Positions 42,848-49,503 of a DNA stretch of 49,503 nt are shown in pieces. This DNA is from Sulfopaludibacter sp035606355 (GTDB lineage Bacteria; Acidobacteriota; Terriglobia; Bryobacterales; Bryobacteraceae): assembly GCA_035606355.1 (NCBI GenBank), contig DATNFO010000032.1, forward strand, positions 1-49,503, given 5' to 3'. The number at the start of each line of letters is the position of its first letter. The first letter of the stretch is position 1. The translations under genes were made by a program, and so were the position numbers. Under the pieces are notes generated by a model. That model saw only the letters and a list, made by a program, of their open reading frames with translations. It was not told the origin of the DNA and did no database searches.

Positions 42848-43721
42848 ATGGTTGTGCTCAGGTATCGAGGCCGGAACGTCAGCGAGAGGGACATCCTTTA
42901 TATACGCGATCTGATCGCCGCGCATCCGGGCGCCAGCCGGCGCACGCTGTCTACGAAGCTGTGCGAGGTCCTGGCAGTGGCGGCAGGCCAACGGCGCGCT
43001 GCGCGACATGGTCTGCCGGGGTCTGTTGCTTACGCTTCACCGCGCCGGCAGGATCACGCTTCCGCCGGTCACGTATGTGCGGCACAACCCACTGGCGCAC
43101 CGGGCCAGACCGGCGGCGATGCTGATCGATACCACCCCGATCGCAGGCCGTCTGCGCGATGTACAGCCGCTGAGCTTTCAGCCGGTGCGGCGTACCGCCG
43201 ATGAACCTCTGTTCAATAGCCTGATGGAGGAACATCACTATCTCGGCTACGAGCAACCCGTGGGCGAGCACCTGAAGTATCTGGTGTGGGCTCACGGGCG
43301 GCCGATCGCCTGTCTGGCATGGTCGAGCGCGCCGCGTCACCTGGCCAGCCGAGATCATTTCATTGGCTGGAATGCAGAGGCTCGCCGCCGTAACATCCGG
43401 TTCCTTGCCTACAACACGCGGTTCCTGATTCTGCCGTGGGTGCGCGTGGAGCATCTGGCGTCGCACATTCTGGGCCGCATGGCGGCGCGCGTCTCCGACG
43501 ACTGGCAACGGATGTACGGGCACCCCGTTTACTTTCTGGAGACGTTCGTCGACCCGGAGCGTTTCCGGGGCACGTGTTGTCGCGCGGCCAACTGGGTGCT
43601 GCTGGGCCGGACCACTGGGAGAGGCAAACAGTCCAACAGCTATGTGCCGAACCGCTCGATGAAGGAAGTGCTCGGCTATGCGCTGACCCCGAACTTCCGC
43701 GACTTACTCGGCCAGTTATGA
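42848..43721 (+). pseudogene. DUF4338 (DruA-like) gene within the IS66 element, one frameshift
   Basis: Two overlapping frames form one protein of about 290 residues once a +1 slip at CC 42970-42971 is corrected: the first gives RRTLSTKLCEV, the second WQWRQANGALRDMVCRGLLL. After the winged-helix-like start come IAGRLRDVQPLSFQPVRRT, FNSLMEEHHYLGYEQPVGEH, LKYLVWAHGRPIACLAWSSA, FLAYNTRFLILPWVRVEHLA and FLETFVDPERFRGTCCRAAN, all typical of DUF4338. DUF4338 is the family of DruA in the Druantia anti-phage system. Copies linked to transposases also exist. Here it sits between tnpB and tnpC and ends at the tnpC start, so it seems an accessory gene of the element, not a defence system on its own. 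Confidence 0.75.
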
Positions 43722-45265
43722 AAAGGAAAACTCCGCGCCCTCGTGTGGACGTGAATGTGGAGGAACTGGACCGCATCATCGACGGCGCCCGCAACGCGCC
43801 GCTGAGCGAAGCCGACAGCCAGAAGCTCAAAACGGCCCTGCATGCCTTGGCCGAGCGGCTGCTTTCCCAGCCCAAAACAGGGAAGACCAGCGCCGTATTC
43901 GGCGATAGCGAAACCGCAGCAGCGGAAGAGTCGCAGGCCAAGGCGGAGCCGGTTTCAGGACACGGGCGCAATGGCGCCACGGCGTATCGCGGCGCAAAGA
44001 AGATTCCCATCGGCCATGCGAAACTCGCCCATGGCGATCGCTGTCCGGAGTGCGCACGGGGCAACGTTTATGCACAGAAAGAGCCGAAGGCGCTGGTGCG
44101 GATCGTCGGCCAGGCGCCGCTGGCGGCAACGGTGTACGAACTGGAGCGGCTGCGTTGCAACGCCTGCGGGCAGGTGTTCACGGCCGAGGAACCGGAAGGG
44201 ATCGGTCCGGAGAAATACGATGAGACGGCGGCGGCGATGATTGCGCAGCTCAAGTACGGCAGCGGCATCCCGTTTTATCGTTTGGCGAGTCTGGAGGACT
44301 AGTTGGGCATTCCGCTGCCGACGGCTACCCAGTGGGAGATCGTCGAGGAAGCCGCGGAGTTGATCAAACCAGCGCACGAAGAACTGATCCGTCAGGCGGC
44401 GCAGGGCGAAGTGCTGCACAACGACGACACCAGCATGCGGGTGCTGCGCATGGAGCGCGAGCCCTCGGATGAGCGCACCGGGGTGTTCGCCAGCGGGATC
44501 GTCTCGACTGGGGACGGTCGCAACATCGCGCTGTACTTCACCGGCCGCCAGCATGCAGGCGAGAACATGGCCGACGTTCTGGCGCAGCGCGCAGCGGAAC
44601 TGCCCAGTCCCATCCAGATGTGCGATGCCCTGTCACGCAACGTGCCGAAGCTGAGCGCGGGAGCGGAGATTCTGCTGGCCAACTGCCTCGCCCACGGAAG
44701 AAGGCAGTTTGTGGATGTTGCCGGCAGCTTTCCGGACCAGTGCCGTTACGTGCTGGAGATGCTGGGCCGGATCTACGCCAATGACGCCGAAGCGCGGGAT
44801 CAGGGGTTGTCGCCGCAGCAGCGGCTGGAACTACATCAGCATCGCAGCGCTCCCGTCATGGATGAACTGCATAGCTGGCTGGAGCAGCAGTTTGCGGGAC
44901 GCCGGACGGAGCCGAACTCCGGGCTGGGAAAAGCGATCACCTATCTGCTGCGACACTGGCGGCCCCTGACGTTGTTTCTGCGTGAAGCGGGAGCCCCGCT
45001 CGATAACAACATCGTTGAGAGAAGCCTGAAACGGGTCGTTCTGCACCGCAAAAACGCGCTGTTCTATCGCACGCTCAACGGAGCAGCAGCAGGCGATCTG
45101 TTCATGAGTCTGATCCACACCTGCCAGTTATGTGATGTCAACTCGTTCGAGTATCTGATCGAGTTACAACGGCATTCCGGCGAAGTGGCCACTCGGCCAG
45201 CGAACTGGATGCCATGGAACTACCGGGACACGCTGGCGCACGCTCCACCAGCACCGTTAATATGA
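43721..45265 (+). pseudogene. tnpC: IS66 transposase TnpC with in-frame amber stop
   Basis: Read through TAG 44300-44302 the frame gives 514 residues, the usual TnpC length. Order: N-terminal coiled helix (LDRIIDGARNAPLSEAD), zinc-finger-like part (CPECARGNVYAQ, LRCNACGQVFTAEEP), transposase core with DDE residues in LHNDDTSMRVL, QMCDALSRNVPK and LDNNIVERSLKRVVLHRKNA, and C-terminal IS66 tail (DLFMSLIHTCQLCDVN). The amber codon lies just after FYRLASLED in the stretch where family members read through to LGIPLP. A single change would restore the frame. The start ATG overlaps the DUF4338 stop. Confidence 0.85.
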
Positions 45266-45393
45266 TATGTCTGCCTGGCCGGAAAGGATCGACTGCGGCC
45301 GGGCAAGACGGACCGCTCAAAATGCCTGTAAAACGGGCTTCCCAGAAAGCCAATTCCCCTAACGCTTTTGGCCAGTCACGCAAAACGGCAAAA

Positions 45394-45982
45394 ATGTTCC
45401 GCGTCGGCTTGTATGCCCGCGTGTCCACGAATGACCAGCAGACTTTGGCGATGCAGAACCGAGCCATGCGGGAGTATGCTGCGCGGCGCGGCTGGACCAT
45501 TGCTATGCAGGGCCGCGAGGTGAACTCCGGAGCGGCGCGAGCGCGAAGCCCGTGAGAAACTGCTGGGAGCAGCCCGCCGTCGCGAGATCGACGTGGTGCT
45601 GGTCTGGCGGTTAGATCGTTGGGGCCGGTCAGTGACGGATCTGCTGGCGACGCTTCAGGAACTTGACCACCTCGGAGTTGGGTTCGTTTCCTTGACTGAA
45701 GCGCTGGACCTAACGACAGCGGCAGGACGAGCGATGGCTGCCATGCTGGCAGTTTTTGCCCCGTTCGAGCGGGAGGTCTTACAGGAACGGACCCGGGCGG
45801 GCCTGGCTCATGCACGAGAGAACGGGAAACGGCTAGGCCGACCGATGACCGCGGCCATCCACGCTGCGGAAGTCCGGCAACTGCATCGCGCCGGAATCAG
45901 CAAATCCGAGATCGCTCGCCGAGTACGGATCGGCCGCACCTCGGTGTGCCGGATACTCGCAGGTGATTCCTCCCAGGAATAG
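45394..45982 (+). pseudogene. Serine recombinase (resolvase/invertase), one frameshift
   Basis: A small resolvase-type protein (about 195 residues) is split over two frames. The first, from ATG 45394, has LYARVSTNDQQTLAMQNRAM with the catalytic Ser in ARVST. The second, after a +1 slip between 45528 and 45540, reads REKLLGAARRREIDVVLVWR, LDRWGRSVTDLLATLQEL, AGRAMAAMLAVFAPFEREVL and a C-terminal helix-turn-helix (GISKSEIARRVRIGRTSVCR). It begins about 100 bases past the right end of the IS66-type element. Motifs are intact, so the slip may be a recent mutation or an error. Confidence 0.75.
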
Positions 45983-46104
45983 GGCTGTGCAATCTTGTGC
46001 GCACGCTTGCCGAAATCTCACGACTGCTTGGATCAGAGAATCTTGAGGGTGGCACGTCCAATGCGCCGCAAGCCGTTGATCGCCACGATACATTTGTCCT
46101 GCCA

Positions 46105-47205
46105 TCACACATGCAAGGTGAGGCTGTGCTTGCGCTCCAGTGTTGCGAGTAGCTTATCGAGAGAGCGGCCGAATGCCGCTACGCCTTCCGACTGGAGCTT
46201 GTCTAATACCGCCTCAAGATCTACGCCTACCGCTTGGACCAGCTGCAGGGTCGATTCCGCTTCCGACCAACCTTCAGCAGCGCTGGCGCCACGGATTCGG
46301 CCGTGCTCCTGAAATGCGCGGAGGGTTGCCGGGGGGACCGTGTTGATCGTATCGGGTCCTATCAGTTCTTCTACATACATGACATCCGAATACCCCGGAT
46401 TCCTGGCGCCGGTGCTCCCCCACAAAACGCGCTGTGCATGGACCTGCCGCATTCGAAGGCCGGCGAACCTTGGTGAATCGAAGATCTCTCGAAAACGGCG
46501 ATAGATCAGGCGAGCATTGGCGATTGCAGCCCGTCCGCGCAGGGCATGCGCCTCGGGCGTTCCGATTTTCTCCAGTTCACGATCAACGGCGGTGTCGATA
46601 CGGCTGACGAAGACCGAGGCAACCGAAGCACTGCGAGTTGGGCTGGACAACCGCTCGATGCCACGCAAGAACGCGCCCGCGACCGCTTCGTACTGGCGCA
46701 TTGAGAGAATCAGAGTAATGTTAATGTTGATTCCACTCGCCAGCGCAGCTTCAATAGCCGGGATTCCTTCGCGCGTAGCGGGGATTTTCACCATTACATT
46801 CGGGCGGTCGATTTCATGCCAAAGACGACTCGCCTCTGCCACGGTACCGTTAGAATCGTGTGCGAGATGCGGCGACACTTCTATGCTCGCGTATCCGTCG
46901 GCGCCTCCTGTGCGCTCGTACACTGGCCTGAGCGCATCGGCCGCCGCTCGCACGTCTTCGACACTCAAAGATTCGTATACCGCGCGAGCATCGAGACGAG
47001 GGTCAGCATCAAGGCGTCTGAGTGCATCGTCGTAATCGTGTGTCTCGTCGATAGCCCGCTCGAACAGGGTCGGGTCGCTGGTGAGCCCTGTGATGCCCGC
47101 CTGTTCAATCAGGCGTTTCAGTTCACCACTGCGAATCATGCCGCGGCTAATGTAGTCCAACCACAGCGATTGGCCGCAGCGCCGTAATTCATCAATGGGG
47201 TTCAT
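46105..47205 (-). CDS. tal: Transaldolase
   Basis: A 366-residue TIM-barrel aldolase from ATG 47205 (GAGAGGGAGCG immediately upstream); a longer frame to 47307 adds 34 unconserved residues. Family features: GQSLWLDYISRGMI, GITGLTSDPTLFERAI, YASIEVSPHLAHDS, PNVMVKIPATREGIPAIEAA (Schiff-base Lys), GININITLILSMRQYEAVA, SVASVFVSRIDTAVD and VLWGSTGARNPGYSD. It moves a dihydroxyacetone unit between sugar phosphates in the pentose phosphate pathway. The monofunctional long form of this length is often found with transketolase or fused to glucose-6-phosphate isomerase; neither is nearby. Confidence 0.92.
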   Translation of the reverse strand: MNPIDELRRCGQSLWLDYISRGMIRSGELKRLIEQAGITGLTSDPTLFERAIDETHDYDDALRRLDADPRLDARAVYESLSVEDVRAAADALRPVYERTGGADGYASIEVSPHLAHDSNGTVAEASRLWHEIDRPNVMVKIPATREGIPAIEAALASGININITLILSMRQYEAVAGAFLRGIERLSSPTRSASVASVFVSRIDTAVDRELEKIGTPEAHALRGRAAIANARLIYRRFREIFDSPRFAGLRMRQVHAQRVLWGSTGARNPGYSDVMYVEELIGPDTINTVPPATLRAFQEHGRIRGASAAEGWSEAESTLQLVQAVGVDLEAVLDKLQSEGVAAFGRSLDKLLATLERKHSLTLHV

Positions 47206-47507
47206 ATCGCTCCCTCTCGCCAGTGCAAGTGTTGAGCCCGGGGATCCATGCCGTCTTGAATCGAGCGCCAGAACGGGTGTATGGCAAATCCATTCCGGTT
47301 TCCTCAAACTCCAATGTCCGCCACATGCACCGATTGGCCAATAGTCCGTTTGTCATGAGCTCAGGGAAGTTCATCACGGGGCGAAAGCCGAGGCTGTCTC
47401 AAACCGGTCTTCAAGTGCTGGAAAGAAAACCAAGTGTTTCGCGGGAGATGACAAATGCACCATTGAGCTGCGCCGCCAAAAGCGCCAACGTTGAGGTGGG
47501 AGGAAAC
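47206..47507. other. Stretch without a supported gene
   Basis: About 300 bases between divergent tal and the receiver-domain gene. Frames run through it on both strands but carry no family motifs. It should hold both promoters; I could not place boxes with confidence. Confidence 0.4.
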
Positions 47508-47999
47508 ATGAGGTCGACGTCCACGGCCCAAACCCGGAAAGACTGGCTCCTGAAGCACATGGGCAAAGGGGCCGAAGTCCCGGCAACACTGGTTGCCGTT
47601 TTCGGGCAAGATGAAGACCGGCGGAGTTTGGAACCAATTCTCAGCCCATGCGAGTGGGAGGTGATATGGACGCGAACCCGCGCTGAAGCAGTCGCGGCAG
47701 TCAGACGGACGGCCGCACCAATCATTGTCTGCGACGAGAGATTCGCGGACGGCGAGTGGAAGGGACTTTGGGACGAGCTTGGAAAGAACCCTTGTCCGCC
47801 GGAATTTATCCTGGCCTCGCGGCTTGCCGATGAACGATTATGGGCGGAACTGCTGAACCTGGGCGGCTATAATCTCTTAATGAAACCATTCCGTCCTGAA
47901 GAGGTGATTCGTACCATACACGCCGCTCTCACGGAATGGCAACTGGCAAGAACCGCGAGATCCACAAATCGGCGGCTTTCGATGCCGGCGCATATATAA
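47508..47999 (+). CDS. Atypical receiver-domain protein
   Basis: A 163-residue protein from ATG 47508 with GGGAGG just upstream. After a 30-residue basic lead it has a CheY-like fold: LVAVFGQDEDRRSLEPIL, AAPIIVCDERFADGEWKGL, PEFILASRLADERLWAELLN and the conserved Lys in LMKPFRPEEVIRTI. Asp in VCDERF is the likely phospho-acceptor, although the acidic pair near the N-terminus is QDED. There is no output domain, so it would act by binding a partner. It is 22 bases upstream of the flavoprotein gene. Confidence 0.75.
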   Translation: MRSTSTAQTRKDWLLKHMGKGAEVPATLVAVFGQDEDRRSLEPILSPCEWEVIWTRTRAEAVAAVRRTAAPIIVCDERFADGEWKGLWDELGKNPCPPEFILASRLADERLWAELLNLGGYNLLMKPFRPEEVIRTIHAALTEWQLARTARSTNRRLSMPAHI

Positions 48000-48021
48000 G
48001 GCTGAAAGGGAATCAACAATC

Positions 48022-48774
48022 ATGTCTTCCGCAACACATTCACCGAGCCCGGTAGTCACATTAGTTTCCAGGCGCGAAGTTGCTGTCCGCACTCTGGCTT
48101 TTGAGATCACACGACCGGACGGATTTCAGTTCAAAGCGGGTCAAACGGTGGATTTAACCTGGGTCGAGCCCTCGGAGACGGACAGCGAAGGAGACACCCG
48201 CACCCTTTCAATCGCCAGCGCACCGGATGACCCGCAACTGCTGTTCGCAACGCGCTTGCGGGACACCGCATTCAAACGCATTCTCGAAAGGGCTCCGCTT
48301 GGCGCCGCACTGCGCATGGAAGGCCCCTTCGGCGATCTGACGTTACATAATAACGCGAGCCGGCCCGCGATCTTGATTGCCGGAGGCATCGGGATTACGC
48401 CATTTCGCAGTATCGTCCGCCGGGCGGCGCATGAGAAGTTGCCACACAGGATCGTTCTTTTCTATGCCAACAAAAGCCCTGAGAACGCCGCTTTTCTGGA
48501 GGAATTCGAAGCCATCCGCAAGGACAATCCTAATTTTGCGTTTATTCCCACGATGGGTAACTCATCGCCATCCTGGCATGGCGAGACCGGGCGAATCAGC
48601 GCTGAGATGCTCATCAGGCATTTGAACAGTATTGCCTCGCCAACTTCTAACGCTGCCGGCCCCATCTATTATGTAGCCGGGCCGCCGGCAATGGTAACAG
48701 GTATCCGCAGCGTGCTGAACAGTGCCGGAATCGACGACGACGATGTTCGCAGTGAGGAGTTCAGCGGCTACTGA
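48022..48774 (+). CDS. Ferredoxin-reductase-like FAD/NAD(P) oxidoreductase
   Basis: A 250-residue protein of the ferredoxin-NADP reductase fold. FAD-binding beta-barrel (LAFEITRPDGFQFKAGQTVD, RTLSIASAPDDPQLLF, APLGAALRMEGPFGDLTL) is followed by the NAD(P)-binding part (PAILIAGGIGITPFRSIVRR, IVLFYANKSPENAAFLEEF, IYYVAGPPAMVTGIRSVL) and the usual terminal EEFSGY. No iron-sulfur domain is attached, so it would pass electrons from NAD(P)H to a separate carrier. It lies between the receiver gene and the AhpD-like gene in the same direction. Confidence 0.9.
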   Translation: MSSATHSPSPVVTLVSRREVAVRTLAFEITRPDGFQFKAGQTVDLTWVEPSETDSEGDTRTLSIASAPDDPQLLFATRLRDTAFKRILERAPLGAALRMEGPFGDLTLHNNASRPAILIAGGIGITPFRSIVRRAAHEKLPHRIVLFYANKSPENAAFLEEFEAIRKDNPNFAFIPTMGNSSPSWHGETGRISAEMLIRHLNSIASPTSNAAGPIYYVAGPPAMVTGIRSVLNSAGIDDDDVRSEEFSGY

Positions 48775-48859
48775 GCGCAGGTCAGGCGCACGCACTGCCT
48801 TGGACATTTCGCGCTTGCGGGAACATTTTGCGCCCAAACTGGAAATAAGGAGGTGGCCC

Positions 48860-49193
48860 ATGTCAGAGTCTGTCTACCCATCACCATCGAAGGACCTTGC
48901 GCGCAAACGCCGCGAGCTGGCGCCGAACACGCAAGCTGCATTCGATGCATTCAGTCAAGCGGTATTTGCGGATGGCGCATTGCCGGCGAAGACGAAGCAA
49001 CTCATCGCAGTTGCGGTGGCGCACGTCACTCAGTGTCCCTACTGCATTCGCAGTCATACCAAATCGGCATTGCGGCACGGAGCCACTCAGCAGGAAATTC
49101 TGGGTTGCGGCCGAGATGCGGGCTGGCGGCGCCTATGCGCATTCGTTAATATCGCTGACCACAATGGACGAGGAGCACGAACACAGCGTCTGA
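48860..49193 (+). pseudogene. Carboxymuconolactone-decarboxylase/AhpD-like protein, frameshifted near its end
   Basis: ATG 48860 follows AAGGAGG closely. The all-helical family body is intact through FDAFSQAVFADGALPAKTKQ, IAVAVAHVTQCPYCIRSHTK and SALRHGATQQEIL, including the redox CxxC (CPYC). At about 49100 the frame is lost; the expected ending, WVAAEMRAGGAYAHSLISL, continues in the next frame to 49193. Relatives have about three extra residues (EAI) between EIL and WVAA, so the change looks like an 11-base deletion between short CTGG repeats rather than a single extra base. If translated as it stands, the protein ends at 49207 with an aberrant tail. Family role: peroxide-linked thiol chemistry. 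Confidence 0.7.
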
Positions 49194-49207
49194 ATTCCTC
49201 GCCATAG

Positions 49208-49365
49208 GATGCGCGCGCGTCGTGATGCGGCTTCCGTGGAAGCGGCACGAAGGTTGATGGCGTGTCCGGCTTGCACATAGAAAACCTTAACGTCCCTGGG
49301 CGAGATGCACGTCGGTGCACACCGCGCAACCCGCGTCGTGCAGCACTTTGGCGGTGTACGATCTC
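49208..49365. other. Short spacer without a supported gene
   Basis: A 158-base gap. A minus-strand frame reads SYTAKVLHDAGCAVCTDVHL with no start codon, perhaps a remnant. Nothing else is supported. Confidence 0.25.
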
Positions 49366-49503
49366 TCAAATACGTCCAGGCGCCAAGTTACGAATCAACG
49401 CCAGCAGCGGCTGGGGAAACACCCCGAGAAAAACCAGGGCTGCGCTAAGGAAGATCAGCGCCACGGCACTGGGGAGCGCGAGGACCGGCCCGGACTTGAC
49501 CTG
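49366..49503 (-). CDS. C-terminus of a hydrophobic protein, possibly NADH-quinone oxidoreductase subunit N
   Basis: A frame entering from the right edge gives 45 residues and TGA at 49366-49368. It contains one membrane helix, VALIFLSAALVFLGVFPQP, followed by LLALIRNLAPGRI. A final helix ending in GxxPQPLL is usual for proton-pumping NADH dehydrogenase subunits such as NuoN and NuoM. Only the tail is visible, so the family is a guess from that ending. Confidence 0.4.
   Translation of the reverse strand, partial: QVKSGPVLALPSAVALIFLSAALVFLGVFPQPLLALIRNLAPGRI

Larger units (their letters stand above)
41950..45296 (+). mobile_element. IS66-family element with DUF4338 gene (tnpA-tnpB-DUF4338-tnpC)
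   Basis: Four same-strand genes lie between two copies of TCGACTGC (41950-41957 and 45289-45296), an 8-bp direct repeat of the length IS66 elements create at their target. Near the ends are imperfect inverted sequences: TCCTTTCGGCAAGGCTG at 41963-41979, and TCCTTTCCGGCCAGGCAG read on the minus strand from 45288 to 45271. The left copy lies five bases inside the repeat and the right copy abuts it, so ends and repeat are not in perfect register. Exact borders are provisional. Decay marks: a frameshift in the DUF4338 gene and an amber codon in tnpC. Confidence 0.7.

Noticed and set aside
42848..43721. A complete Druantia defence system
   Set aside because: Only a DruA-like gene is present; no druB-E or large helicase gene lies nearby, and the gene sits inside an insertion element.
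44300..44302. TAG in tnpC as a pyrrolysine codon
   Set aside because: No reason to expect pyrrolysine in a bacterial IS66 transposase, and no downstream element is evident; nonsense mutation or error is simpler.

Overview
The window looks like chromosome of an Acidobacteriota bacterium close to Solibacter/Bryobacter. It is GC-rich and carries family signatures that expand in that group: two secreted proteins of the acidobacterial VWFA-related family, an Oar-like TonB-dependent receptor with an N-terminal carboxypeptidase-regulatory domain, a secreted M13 metallopeptidase and GC-rich intergenic palindromes. No rRNA, intact tRNA or CRISPR array was seen. The assignment rests on gene content only.

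Left part (1-31 kb, ordinary-looking chromosome). In order: a C-terminal protein fragment; a secreted GDSL hydrolase; a membrane-anchored peroxiredoxin-like gene whose active-site codon is an in-frame TGA followed by a SECIS-like hairpin, so very probably a selenoprotein; an AttH/CrtC-type lipocalin-like protein; a LacD-type aldolase; an RND efflux adaptor-pump pair; an M13 peptidase; a three-gene operon of unrecognised secreted or membrane proteins with a long Ser/Gly/Thr linker; two VWFA-related proteins; and a sugar locus. The sugar locus has a LacI regulator and MFS transporter facing away from a TonB-dependent receptor and two GH144/glycoamylase-type enzymes. The shared promoter region holds a TTGACA/GATAAT promoter overlapped by a CG-centred palindrome. 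After it come a repeat-rich spacer, a non-canonical Nramp-like transporter, a PolX/PHP protein with altered polymerase metal ligands, and a small four-helix-bundle protein.

Right part (31-49.5 kb, accessory and mosaic). A decayed dihydrofolate-reductase-like gene precedes the 5' half of a tRNA-Gly, which runs straight into a frameshifted tyrosine integrase: the left edge of a probable integrated element. Inside are genes that fit nitrosative/oxidative stress and redox work: Ric di-iron repair protein with an NnrS-like remnant, a decayed KdpD-type histidine kinase, a flavin disulfide reductase, a PNPOx-like protein, two hemerythrins, a seven-iron ferredoxin, a PAS-LuxR regulator, GTP cyclohydrolase I, transaldolase, a receiver protein, a ferredoxin-reductase-like flavoprotein and an AhpD-like protein. 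An IS66-family element (tnpA, tnpB, a DUF4338/DruA-like gene, tnpC) and a serine recombinase sit among them. The window ends in the C-terminus of a hydrophobic protein resembling a NADH-quinone oxidoreductase subunit.

Odd overall feature: between 31 and 49 kb eight reading-frame breaks all shift in the +1 direction, most explained by one extra base in a short homopolymer, while the first 31 kb has none. This may be gene decay in an island or insertion-biased sequencing error, so pseudogene calls there are provisional. The best candidates for new biology are the transmembrane-fused Sec peroxiredoxin and the IS66 element carrying a DruA-like gene between tnpB and tnpC.
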